Below, piece by piece: positions 32,432-40,209 of a DNA stretch of 64,000 nucleotides. Numbering within the stretch: the stretch's first letter is position 1; each line of letters opens with the position of its first letter. This DNA comes from Streptomyces griseoincarnatus. GTDB lineage: Bacteria; Actinomycetota; Actinomycetes; Streptomycetales; Streptomycetaceae. Below the pieces are notes generated by a model. The model was given only the letters and a program-made list of their open reading frames with translations, searched no databases and had not been told where the DNA came from. The translations under genes and the position numbers were made by a program. The stretch spans positions 1-64,000 of the forward strand of contig BMTH01000016.1 of NCBI GenBank assembly GCA_014649575.1, given 5' to 3'.

Positions 32432-33781
32432 ATGCCTGCCGACACCGTTTCCGTCACGGGGTGGGGCCGCACCGCTCCGTCCGCCGCCCGGCTGGTCCGT
32501 CCGCGGACGTTCGAGGAGGCCGCCCTGGCCGTCCGGGGGTGCGGGGCGCGCGGCGGCATCGCGCGCGGTCTCGGCCGGGCGTACGGGGACGCCGCGCAGA
32601 ACGCGGGCGGCGAGGTCTTCGACATGACCGGCCTGGACCGGATCCACGCGATCGACGCCGACGGCGGCACCGTGCTGTGCGACGCGGGCGTGTCCCTGCA
32701 CCGGCTGATGGAGGTGCTGCTGCCGCTCGGCTGGTTCGTGCCGGTGACGCCCGGCACCCGGTACGTGACGGTCGGCGGGGCGATCGGCGCCGACATCCAC
32801 GGCAAGAACCATCACGTCAGCGGGTCCTTCTCGCGCCATGTGCTGTCGTTCGAGCTGCTCACCGCCGACGGGCAGGTCCGCACGGTGGTTCCGGGCACGC
32901 CGCTGTTCGAGGCGACCGCGGGCGGCATGGGACTGACCGGGGTGATCCTCACCGCGACGGTCCGGCTCCAGCCCGTGCGGACGTCCTGGATGTCCGTCGA
33001 CACCGAACGCGCGTCCGATCTTGACGATCTGATGGCCCGTCTCGCCGACACCGACCACCGCTACCGCTACTCGGTCGCCTGGATCGACCTGCTGGCGCGC
33101 GGGAAGGCCACCGGCCGCGCCGTCCTCACCCGCGGCGACCACGCCCCGCTCGAGGCCCTGCCGCGCTCCGCCCGCCGTGAGCCGCTGTCGTTCCGCACCT
33201 CGTGTCTGCCCTCCGCGCCCGCCTTCGTGCCGGAGGGGCTGCTCAGCCGGACCACCGTGGGGCTGTTCAACGAGCTGTGGTTCCGCAAGGCGCCCCGTGC
33301 GCGGACCGGGGAGCTCCAGCGGATCCCCGCGTTCTTCCACCCGCTGGACGGTGTGCCGCACTGGAACCGGATCTACGGGCGGGGCGGCTTCGTGCAGTAC
33401 CAGTTCGTCGTCGGGCACGGCCGGGAGGAGACCCTGCGCCGGATCGTGCGCCGCATCTCCGAGCGCCGCTGCCCGTCGTTCCTCGCCGTCCTCAAGCGGT
33501 TCGGGGACGCCGACCCCGGCTGGCTGTCGTTCCCGTTGCCCGGCTGGACCCTGGCGCTGGACATCCCGGCGTCGCTGCCGGGCCTCGGCGCCTTCCTCGA
33601 CGAGCTCGACGAGGAGGTCGCCGCCGCCGGCGGCCGCGTCTACCTCGCCAAGGACTCCCGGCTGCGCCCCGGCCTGCTCGCGGCCATGTACCCCCGGCTG
33701 GACGACTTCCGCGCCCTGCGCGCCGAGCTGGATCCGCGCGGGGTGTTCACCTCGGACCTGTCCCGCCGCCTGTGCCTGTGA
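32432..33781 (+). CDS. dprE1: DprE1-like FAD oxidoreductase (decaprenylphosphoryl-ribose 2'-oxidase)
   Basis: 449 residues, vanillyl-alcohol-oxidase type. FAD-domain motifs include RGLGRAYGDAAQN, TPGTRYVTVGGAIGADIHGK followed by NHHVSGSFSRHV, and GGMGLTGVI. The substrate domain ends WLSFPLPGWTLALDIP, AKDSR (Lys407) and DLSRRLCL, all aligning with mycobacterial DprE1. At the position of the benzothiazinone-reactive Cys387 (GWNVCVDFP in M. tuberculosis, from memory) this protein has Ala375. The enzyme oxidises polyprenyl-phospho-ribose at C2'. It is followed 35 bases later by the DprE2-like reductase and faces the UbiA/PAP2/GtrA genes. Confidence 0.88.
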   Translation: MPADTVSVTGWGRTAPSAARLVRPRTFEEAALAVRGCGARGGIARGLGRAYGDAAQNAGGEVFDMTGLDRIHAIDADGGTVLCDAGVSLHRLMEVLLPLGWFVPVTPGTRYVTVGGAIGADIHGKNHHVSGSFSRHVLSFELLTADGQVRTVVPGTPLFEATAGGMGLTGVILTATVRLQPVRTSWMSVDTERASDLDDLMARLADTDHRYRYSVAWIDLLARGKATGRAVLTRGDHAPLEALPRSARREPLSFRTSCLPSAPAFVPEGLLSRTTVGLFNELWFRKAPRARTGELQRIPAFFHPLDGVPHWNRIYGRGGFVQYQFVVGHGREETLRRIVRRISERRCPSFLAVLKRFGDADPGWLSFPLPGWTLALDIPASLPGLGAFLDELDEEVAAAGGRVYLAKDSRLRPGLLAAMYPRLDDFRALRAELDPRGVFTSDLSRRLCL

Positions 33782-33816
33782 CCCACTCCCCTCTCCCGGC
33801 CCCCTGAGGAGCTGTC

Positions 33817-34572
33817 GTGAAGGACGCCTTCGGCTTCCCCCAGTCCCTGCTCGTGCTCGGCGGTACCTCCGAGATCGCGCTGGCGGTCACGCGGCGGCTG
33901 ATCGCCCGCCGCACCCGCACGGTGTGGCTGGCCGGCCGCCCCTCCCCCGGCCTCGACGAGGCGGCCGGGCAGCTGCGCGCGCTCGGCGCCGAGGTGCACA
34001 CCGTCGACTTCGACGCGCTCGACCCGGCCGGCCACGAGGACGCGCTCGGCAAGGTGTTCGCCGAGGGCGACGTCGACATGGTGCTGCTCGCCTTCGGCAC
34101 GCTGGGCGACCAGGCGCGCGACGAGCGGGACCCGGGGGCCGCGGTGCGGGTCGCGCAGACCAACTACACCGGTGCGGTCTCCGCGGGCCTGGTCTGCGCG
34201 GGCGCGCTCCAGGCTCAGGGGCACGGCTCGCTGGTGGTGCTGTCGTCCGTCGCGGGCGAGCGGGCCCGCCGCGCCAACTTCATCTACGGCTCCAGCAAGG
34301 CCGGCCTGGACGCGTTCGCGCAGGGCCTCGGCGACGCGCTGTACGGCACGGGCGTGCACGTGATGGTGGTGCGCCCCGGGTTCGTGCGCACCCGGATGAC
34401 GGCGGGGCTGCCGGAGGCGCCGCTGGCCACCACTCCGGAGGCGGTGGCGACGGCCGTGGAGCTGGGGCTGCGACGCCGCTCGGAGACGGTGTGGGTGCCG
34501 GGCGCGCTGCGCGTGGTGATGTCGGCGCTGCGGCATCTGCCGCGGGGCGTGTTCCGCCGGCTGCCGGTGTGA
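33817..34572 (+). CDS. dprE2: DprE2-like short-chain dehydrogenase
   Basis: 251 residues, classical SDR. The cofactor motif is LLVLGGTSEIALAVTRRLIA, where GGTSEIA is the variant typical of DprE2. AFGTLGDQ, SSVAGERARRANFIYGSSKA (Ser, Tyr and Lys of the active site) and VVRPGFVRTRMT follow. With DprE1 it completes the epimerisation of polyprenyl-phospho-ribose to the arabinose form by reducing the 2'-keto intermediate. GTG has GAGGAG upstream. Confidence 0.88.
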   Translation: MKDAFGFPQSLLVLGGTSEIALAVTRRLIARRTRTVWLAGRPSPGLDEAAGQLRALGAEVHTVDFDALDPAGHEDALGKVFAEGDVDMVLLAFGTLGDQARDERDPGAAVRVAQTNYTGAVSAGLVCAGALQAQGHGSLVVLSSVAGERARRANFIYGSSKAGLDAFAQGLGDALYGTGVHVMVVRPGFVRTRMTAGLPEAPLATTPEAVATAVELGLRRRSETVWVPGALRVVMSALRHLPRGVFRRLPV

Positions 34573-34588
34573 GGGCCGGCCGCCCGGG

Positions 34589-35167
34589 TCAACGCGCGGA
34601 GACCGAGCCCCGGTCGGCGTGTCCGGCCTGCGGTGGCACCACGACGGTCCCGAAGGGGAAGTCGCGCAGCTTCCGCCACACCGCGTCGGCGCCCTGCTCG
34701 TAGAGGGCGAAGCCGGTGCAGGGCCACTCGGCCTCGTAGCCCGCCAGGTCCTCGTAGGCGCGGTCCATGGCCGCCTCGTCGATGCCGTGCGCCACGGTGA
34801 CGTGCGGGTGGTACGGGAACTGCAGCTCGCGGGCGACCGGACCGGCGGGGTCGCGGACCTGCTGCTGCAGCCGCGTGCAGGCCTCGGCGCCCTCGACGAC
34901 CCTGACGTACACCACCGGCGACACCGGCCGGAAGGTGCCCGTGCCCGACAGCCTCATCGGGAACGGCCTGCCCGCCGCCGCGACCTCCGCGAGGTGCGCC
35001 TCGACGGCCGGGACGGCCGTGTCGGCGACCTCCGTCGGCGGCAGCAGGGTGACGTGCGTGGGGATGCCGTAGGCGGCGGCGTCGCCGAAGCCCGCGCGCA
35101 GCTGCTGAAGCCGGCTGCCGTGAGGCTCCGGGACCGCGATCGACACACCGATCGTTACGGTCCCCAC
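34589..35167 (-). CDS. 2'-5' RNA ligase family (LigT-like, 2H phosphoesterase)
   Basis: 192 residues. Both 2H motifs are present: IPTHVTLLPP near residue 37 and YHPHVTVAHG near 120. The fold is that of cyclic phosphodiesterases and RNA ligases; the substrate in actinobacteria is unknown. GTG with AGGAGACGAC upstream. Convergent with the DprE2-like gene (16-bp gap). Confidence 0.88.
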   Translation of the reverse strand: MGTVTIGVSIAVPEPHGSRLQQLRAGFGDAAAYGIPTHVTLLPPTEVADTAVPAVEAHLAEVAAAGRPFPMRLSGTGTFRPVSPVVYVRVVEGAEACTRLQQQVRDPAGPVARELQFPYHPHVTVAHGIDEAAMDRAYEDLAGYEAEWPCTGFALYEQGADAVWRKLRDFPFGTVVVPPQAGHADRGSVSAR

Positions 35168-35342
35168 GTCGTCTCCTGTCGTTGTGGTGGTGAAGCGCGG
35201 TGGTGGAACGGATGCGCGTCCGGGTGGCCGCCGAAGCGGCCACCCGTTCTCGACTGTACGGCCACGACCCGGATGCGGGCAGGCGCAGTCGGAGTGATGT
35301 ACAGCGCTGTGCGGTGGTACGGACGGGGCCCGTGGGCCCGTT

Positions 35343-35372
35343 CACCGCGCCGGCGCCGTGACCGGCGCGGTG
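35343..35372 (-). terminator. Terminator of trpS
   Basis: An 11-bp stem (CACCGCGCCGG with CCGGCGCGGTG) and eight-base loop immediately after the trpS stop. Confidence 0.7.
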
Positions 35373-35375
35373 CTC

Positions 35376-36389
35376 TCAGTGCTTGGCGGACAGGAAACCG
35401 ACCCGCTCGTACGCCTGGGCGAGGGTCTCCGCGGCGACGGCGCGGGCCTTCTCGGCGCCCTTGGCGAGGATCGAGTCGAGCGTCTCCGGGTCGTCCAGGT
35501 ACTGCTGGGTGCGCTCCCGGAACGGGGTCACGAAGTCGACCATGACCTCGGCCAGGTCCGTCTTGAGCGCGCCGTAGCCCTTGCCCGCGTACTTCTCCTC
35601 CAGGTCCGCGATCTCGGTGCCGGTGAGAACGGAGTAGATCGTGAGCAGGTTGCTGACGCCGGGCTTCTCCGCCACGTCGTAGCGGATCACCGTGTCGGTG
35701 TCGGTGACGGCGCTCTTGACCTTCTTGGCGGTGGCCTTCGGCTCGTCGAGCAGGTTGATCAGGCCCTTGGGGGTGGACGCCGACTTGCTCATCTTGACCG
35801 CCGGGTCCTGGAGGTCGTAGATCTTCGCCGTCTCCTTGAGGATGTACGGCTTCGGGAGCGTGAAGGTGTCGCCGAACCGGCCGTTGAAGCGCGTGGCGAG
35901 GTCGCGGGTCAGCTCGATGTGCTGGCGCTGGTCCTCGCCCACCGGCACCTCGTGGGCCTGGTAGAGCAGGATGTCCGCGACCTGGAGGATCGGGTACGTG
36001 AACAGGCCGACGGAGGCGCGGTCGGCGCCCTGCTTGGCGGACTTGTCCTTGAACTGGGTCATGCGGGAGGCCTCGCCGAAGCCGGTGAGGCAGTTCATCA
36101 CCCAGGCGAGCTGGGCGTGCTCCGGCACATGGCTCTGCACGAAGAGCGTGCAGCGGTCCGGGTCGAGGCCGGCGGCCAGCAGCTGGGCCGTGGCGAGCCG
36201 GGTGTTGGCCCGCAGCTCCTCGGGGTCCTGCGGAACCGTGATCGCGTGCAGGTCGACGACCATGTAGAAGGCGTCGTGGGTCTCCTGGAGCGCCACCCAC
36301 TGGCGGACGGCGCCGAGGTAGTTGCCGAGGTGGAAGGAGCCTGCCGTGGGCTGGATTCCGGAGAGCACGCGGGGTCGGTCAGTCGCCAT
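35376..36389 (-). CDS. trpS: Tryptophanyl-tRNA synthetase
   Basis: 337 residues, class I synthetase of normal bacterial length. HIGH-type motif in FHLGNYLGAVRQW, KMSKS in AVKMSKSASTPKG; TQFKDKSAKQ and YPILQVADILLYQ are characteristic of TrpRS. Charges tRNA-Trp. The ATG starts MATDRPRVLSGIQPT; the frame is open upstream but without family similarity. By position this is the housekeeping-type enzyme of the conserved trpS-glyA neighbourhood rather than the indolmycin-resistant paralogue, an inference from synteny. Confidence 0.97.
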   Translation of the reverse strand: MATDRPRVLSGIQPTAGSFHLGNYLGAVRQWVALQETHDAFYMVVDLHAITVPQDPEELRANTRLATAQLLAAGLDPDRCTLFVQSHVPEHAQLAWVMNCLTGFGEASRMTQFKDKSAKQGADRASVGLFTYPILQVADILLYQAHEVPVGEDQRQHIELTRDLATRFNGRFGDTFTLPKPYILKETAKIYDLQDPAVKMSKSASTPKGLINLLDEPKATAKKVKSAVTDTDTVIRYDVAEKPGVSNLLTIYSVLTGTEIADLEEKYAGKGYGALKTDLAEVMVDFVTPFRERTQQYLDDPETLDSILAKGAEKARAVAAETLAQAYERVGFLSAKH

Positions 36390-36813
36390 GCACACCATTC
36401 TCTCAGGTTCCGGAAGGCGGTCAGGAACGAGTCCGGAACAGGTGGGAACCGAGCCGTTCCGTGCGGTACGACAAGGGAGTGAGGTCGCGGAGCATGTGGT
36501 GCGGCACGCCCCGTGGCTGTTGTCGATCATGGCCGATGAGACGAGGAACACACGGTGAGCGCGGCGGCTCGCTCAAGCGCCGGACGGGCTGCACGTAGCC
36601 CGTCCGGCGTTTGAGGACGAGGCCCGAAGGGCCGAAAGGGGGTCTGGGGCGCAGCCCCAGGGACGGGAAGGGAAGGGGCGGCGGGGGCGAGGAAACCCGA
36701 CGGGAACCCCACCGCACCGGCCGGTGCGTCAGAGGCGAACCGGGGCGACGGCCCCTGCCTGCGGCCGCTCGGCGTGTGGCCGAGTGGCCCGGCCGGAACC
36801 CGGCAAGGCGGCC
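36390..36813. other. trpS-glyA intergenic region
   Basis: About 420 bases downstream of glyA and upstream of trpS. It holds the trpS promoter and a hairpin-forming Streptomyces repeat (entered separately). No gene is seen. Confidence 0.6.
36574..36660. repeat. Palindromic Streptomyces intergenic element, likely glyA terminator
   Basis: A 17-bp stem caagcgccggacgggct / agcccgtccggcgtttg (36574-36590, 36597-36613; one G-T pair), followed by gaggacgaggcccgaagggc and a second hairpin ctggggc-g-cagccccag. This sequence type recurs in many streptomycete intergenic regions and probably doubles as a terminator. Confidence 0.75.
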
Positions 36814-38265
36814 TCAGCCGAGGTCGACCTCCGGGTACAGCGGGAAGCCCGCGACCAGATCGGTGGCCCGGCGCGAGATCTCGTCGGCGACCTTCTCGTC
36901 GAGGACGTGGGACGCCTTGGACGGCGCACCGGACTTGGTGGTGCCGGGCTCGGCGGTGGTGAGGACGCGGTCGATGAGACCGGCGACCTCGTCCATCTCC
37001 GCGGTGCCGAGTCCGCGGGTGGTCAGCGCCGGGGTACCGATCCGGATGCCGGAGGTGTACCAGGCGCCGTTGGGATCGGCCGGGATGGCGTTGCGGTTGG
37101 TGACGATGCCGGAGTCGAGCAGCGCCGCCTCGGCCTGGCGGCCGGTGAGGCCGTAGGAGGTGGCGACGTCGATCAGGTTGAGGTGGTTGTCGGTGCCGCC
37201 GGTGACGAGGGTGGCGCCGCGGCGCATCAGGCCCTCGGCGAGCGCGCGGGAGTTGTCGACGATCCGCTGCGCGTAGTCCTGGAACGAGGGCCGGCGCGCC
37301 TCGGCGAGGGCGACCGCCTTCGCGGCCATGACGTGCGGCAGCGGGCCGCCGAGGACCATCGGGCAGCCGCGGTCGACCTGGTCCTTGAGGGAGTCGTCGC
37401 ACAGCACCATGCCGCCGCGCGGGCCGCGCAGCGACTTGTGGGTGGTGGTGGTGACGATCTGGGCGTGCGGCACGGGGTCGAAGTCGCCGGTGAGGACCTT
37501 GCCCGCGACGAGACCCGCGAAGTGCGCCATGTCGACCATGAGCGTGGCGCCGACCTCGTCGGCGATCTCCCGCATGATCCGGAAGTTCACGAGCCGGGGG
37601 TAGGCGGAGTAGCCGGCGACGATGATCAGCGGCTTGAACTCGCGGGCGGTGGCGCGCAGCGCCTCGTAGTCGATCAGGCCGGTGGCCGGGTCGGTGCCGT
37701 AGGAGCGCTGGTCGAACATCTTGCCGGAGATGTTGGGCCGGAAGCCGTGGGTGAGGTGGCCGCCGGCGTCCAGGGACATGCCGAGCATGCGCTGGTTGCC
37801 GAAGGCCTGGCGCAGTTCGGCCCAGTCGGCGTCGGAGAGGTCGTTGATCTGGCGGACGCCGGTCTTCTCCAGGAAGGGCGCCTCGACGCGGTCGGCGAGG
37901 ACGGCCCAGAAGGCGACCAGGTTGGCATCGATGCCGGAGTGCGGCTGGACGTAGGCGTGGCGGGCGCCGAACAGCTCGCGGGCGTGCTCGGCGGCGAGCG
38001 ACTCGACCGTGTCGACGTTGCGGCAGCCGGCGTAGAAGCGGCGGCCGACGGTGCCCTCGGCGTACTTGTCGCTGAACCAGTTGCCCATCGCCAGCAGGGT
38101 GGCCGGGGAGGCGTAGTTCTCGGAGGCGATCAGCTTGAGCATCTCGCGCTGGTCGGCGACCTCCTGCCCGATCGCGTCGGCGACGCGCGGCTCGACGGCG
38201 CGGATCACGTCGAGGGCGGAGCGGAAGGCGGTGGACTCGGGGGTGAGCGAAGGCTCGGCAGACAT
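36814..38265 (-). CDS. glyA: Serine hydroxymethyltransferase
   Basis: 483 residues, longer than the E. coli enzyme (417), as is usual for this actinobacterial branch. PLP-lysine motif VTTTTHKSLRGPRGGM; other family motifs are KLIASENYAS, TVGRRFYAGC, VQPHSGIDANL and VDMAHFAGLVAGK. It converts serine and tetrahydrofolate to glycine and methylene-THF, feeding the folD/purN/purH steps encoded in the same window. ATG with GGAGG five bases upstream. A ZTP riboswitch occupies its leader. Confidence 0.96.
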   Translation of the reverse strand: MSAEPSLTPESTAFRSALDVIRAVEPRVADAIGQEVADQREMLKLIASENYASPATLLAMGNWFSDKYAEGTVGRRFYAGCRNVDTVESLAAEHARELFGARHAYVQPHSGIDANLVAFWAVLADRVEAPFLEKTGVRQINDLSDADWAELRQAFGNQRMLGMSLDAGGHLTHGFRPNISGKMFDQRSYGTDPATGLIDYEALRATAREFKPLIIVAGYSAYPRLVNFRIMREIADEVGATLMVDMAHFAGLVAGKVLTGDFDPVPHAQIVTTTTHKSLRGPRGGMVLCDDSLKDQVDRGCPMVLGGPLPHVMAAKAVALAEARRPSFQDYAQRIVDNSRALAEGLMRRGATLVTGGTDNHLNLIDVATSYGLTGRQAEAALLDSGIVTNRNAIPADPNGAWYTSGIRIGTPALTTRGLGTAEMDEVAGLIDRVLTTAEPGTTKSGAPSKASHVLDEKVADEISRRATDLVAGFPLYPEVDLG

Positions 38266-38304
38266 GGGGACCTCCGGACGTAGCGTTCAGCGTTCACGGT
38301 ACGG

Positions 38305-38390
38305 ATGGCCCAGGCGCACGGCACGTTTCTCGCGGGCCGCTCCCCGATGGTTGGTCCCATCCCAGCGCGCCAGTCACGGCCCGCGGGCCA
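38305..38390 (-). ncRNA. ZTP/ZMP (pfl-type) riboswitch upstream of glyA
   Basis: On the minus strand the leader reads GGCCCGCGGGCCGTGACTGG, then CGCGCTGGGATGGGACCAAC, CATCGGGGAGCGGCC and, after a variable stem, CGTGCGCCTGGGCC. The conserved elements CGTGACTGG, TGGGA..ACCA, GGGGAGCG and GCCTGGGC are in the order of the pfl motif (Rfam RF01750, from memory). This class binds ZTP/ZMP, signals of 10-formyl-THF shortage, and usually turns on folate and purine genes. It ends about 40 bases before the glyA start, leaving room for a ribosome-site switch. Confidence 0.92.
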
Positions 38391-38472
38391 GGTTACCGGG
38401 TGGGCCGCACCGGCGCGGCGGGTGTCCGCGATGCGGGAGTGCCCGGCGTCCTGCCGGCGGCGGGGACGACGG

Positions 38473-39657
38473 TCAGAGGATGACGTGCGGCAGGAAGCGG
38501 GCGTACGTGTCGGTGACCAGGCCGGAGGACTCACGGATGCCGAGGCCGGCGGCCTCGTTCTCCACGACCCAGGTGCCGAGGACGACACGGTTGCCGTCGA
38601 ACTCGGGCAGCGGGGCGAGCTGCTGGTAGCAGCAGGGTTCGTCGCGGAGGGCCGGCGCGGTGCCGGGCTGGTGCACGGTGACGCCGGCGCCCTCGCGGCC
38701 CAGCAGGGGCTTGGCGACCCAGCCCGTGGTCTCCGCGAGTTCGCGGGGGCCGTCGAGGTGGGCGGGGAGGAGGTTGGGGTGGCCGGGGTTGAGTTCCCAG
38801 AGGATCGCCAGCAGGGCCTTGTTGCTGAGCAGCATCTTCCAGGCGGGTTCGATCCACAGGGTGGAGCCGGTGCCGCCGCCGTTGTCCAGGGTGTCGAGCA
38901 CGTGGCCGGCGAAGCGGTCGGTGGTGAGCCACTCCCACGGGTACAGCTTGAAGATGCTGCGGATGAACCGCAGACGGTTGTCGACGAAGCGGCCGGAGAG
39001 GCGGTCCCAGCCGATCTCCTCCATGGACAGCCAGTCGGTCTCCAGGCCGGCCTGTTCGGCGGTCTCCTTGAGGTAGGCGACCGTCATCAGGTCCTCGCCG
39101 CACTCGTCGCCCGCGGTGTGGGCGAAGTACAGCGGGCTGCCGGGCGGGAGCAGCGCGGACTGCTTCCTCCAGGCGTCGACGAGCCGCTCGTGCAGGGAGT
39201 TCCACTGGTCGGCGCCGGGGAAGCGCTCCTCCATCCAGAACCACTGCGGGGAGGCCGCCTCCACCAGGGAGGTCGGGGTGTCCGCGTTGTACTCGAGGAG
39301 CTTCGCGGGGCCGGTGCCGTCGTAGCGGAGGTCGAAGCGGCCGTAGAGGGACGGCAGTTCGTCCCTGCGGCGCCAGGACTCGGTCACGGCGTCCACGACC
39401 CGGGGGTCGGTGATGCCGAGGTCGGCGAAGCGGCCCTCGGCGACGATGTGCCCGGCAGCGGCCAGGCTCATCGCGTGCAGTTCCTCGACGGTCTCCTCGA
39501 GCGCCTCGACCTCGTCCAGGCCGAAGACGTAGTAGGCGCTCTCGTCCCAGTAGGGGCGCAGGGAGTCGTCGGGGTAGCGGGTCAACGGGTAGACGAGCCC
39601 CTGCTCCTCGACGGTCCGCTGCCAGCCGGGGCGGGGCTCGGTGGTGCGCCGTTCCAC
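38473..39657 (-). CDS. Glutathionylspermidine synthase-family ATP-grasp protein (YgiC-like)
   Basis: 394 residues. GSP_synth ATP-grasp fold: YGRFDLRYDGTGPAKLLEYN near residue 105, ADTPTSLVEAA, LSNKALLAILWELNPGHPNL and VAKPLLGREGAGVTVHQPG all match. Streptomycetes lack glutathione and trypanothione, so the true substrate is unknown; it may be a peptide-amine ligase. GTG start, six bases after the stop of a small lipoprotein gene resembling E. coli YgiB, giving the same gene pair as ygiB-ygiC. Confidence 0.87.
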   Translation of the reverse strand: MERRTTEPRPGWQRTVEEQGLVYPLTRYPDDSLRPYWDESAYYVFGLDEVEALEETVEELHAMSLAAAGHIVAEGRFADLGITDPRVVDAVTESWRRRDELPSLYGRFDLRYDGTGPAKLLEYNADTPTSLVEAASPQWFWMEERFPGADQWNSLHERLVDAWRKQSALLPPGSPLYFAHTAGDECGEDLMTVAYLKETAEQAGLETDWLSMEEIGWDRLSGRFVDNRLRFIRSIFKLYPWEWLTTDRFAGHVLDTLDNGGGTGSTLWIEPAWKMLLSNKALLAILWELNPGHPNLLPAHLDGPRELAETTGWVAKPLLGREGAGVTVHQPGTAPALRDEPCCYQQLAPLPEFDGNRVVLGTWVVENEAAGLGIRESSGLVTDTYARFLPHVIL

Positions 39658-39663
39658 GGCGGC

Positions 39664-39999
39664 TCAGCCCCCGCCGCTGCCGGAGCAGCCGAAGCCGCCC
39701 CGGTCGACGGCCTCGCTGCGGCTGAAGGTGCCGTGCTCGGCGTAGCCGTTGCGGACGTCGGAGTCGTAGTACCAGTCGGCGTCGGTGGAGCGGGACCTGC
39801 TCTTGCCGAGGGAGCCGGAGGAGCCGCCGGAGCAGTTCTTGTCGGAGACGACCTCGTACCCGTCGCCGAGCGTGTAGCTGTTGCGGTCCACGCACCGCCG
39901 GTCCGGGTCGGACCCGCAGGCCGACAGTGCCGCCGCGAGCACACCCATGCCGCCCAGCACCACCGTGCTGGACCGCAGCCGTCGCCGTGTCTGCGCCAT
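39664..39999 (-). CDS. Small lipoprotein, DUF1190/YgiB-like
   Basis: 111 residues. Signal peptide with Arg-rich start (MAQTRRRLRSSTVVLGGMGV) and lipobox LSAC. The mature part has paired cysteines (RRCVDRNSYTLGDGYEV, NCSGGSSGS) and a C-terminus AVDRGGFGCSGSGGG reminiscent of the RGGFG end of YgiB. First gene of an operon with the ATP-grasp protein. The frame is open upstream to 40164, but that extension lacks the signal-peptide logic. Confidence 0.78.
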   Translation of the reverse strand: MAQTRRRLRSSTVVLGGMGVLAAALSACGSDPDRRCVDRNSYTLGDGYEVVSDKNCSGGSSGSLGKSRSRSTDADWYYDSDVRNGYAEHGTFSRSEAVDRGGFGCSGSGGG

Positions 40000-40209
40000 G
40001 CCCTTCGCTCCCCCTCGTGTCGCGCCGGACCGTTCCCGTGTCGCCCGGCTCGCGGCGGACAGCCTAGAGACCGTCCGGCCGGGACGCACGGGAGCCCCCG
40101 GGCCCGCCCCTGTCACGACTGACGTTTTGTCACCGTGCGACGGGATATGGCCGTGGGCGCTCACGGAAGATCCACAGGTGCCCGGCCGCGGAAGGCAGCT
40201 CGGGCGCGG

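Noticed and set aside
32432..33781. Generic FAD-linked sugar oxidase rather than DprE1-like
   Set aside because: The HGKNHH, AKDSR and terminal DLSRRL motifs, and the adjacent GGTSEI reductase with UbiA/PAP2/GtrA genes, favour the DprE1 assignment.
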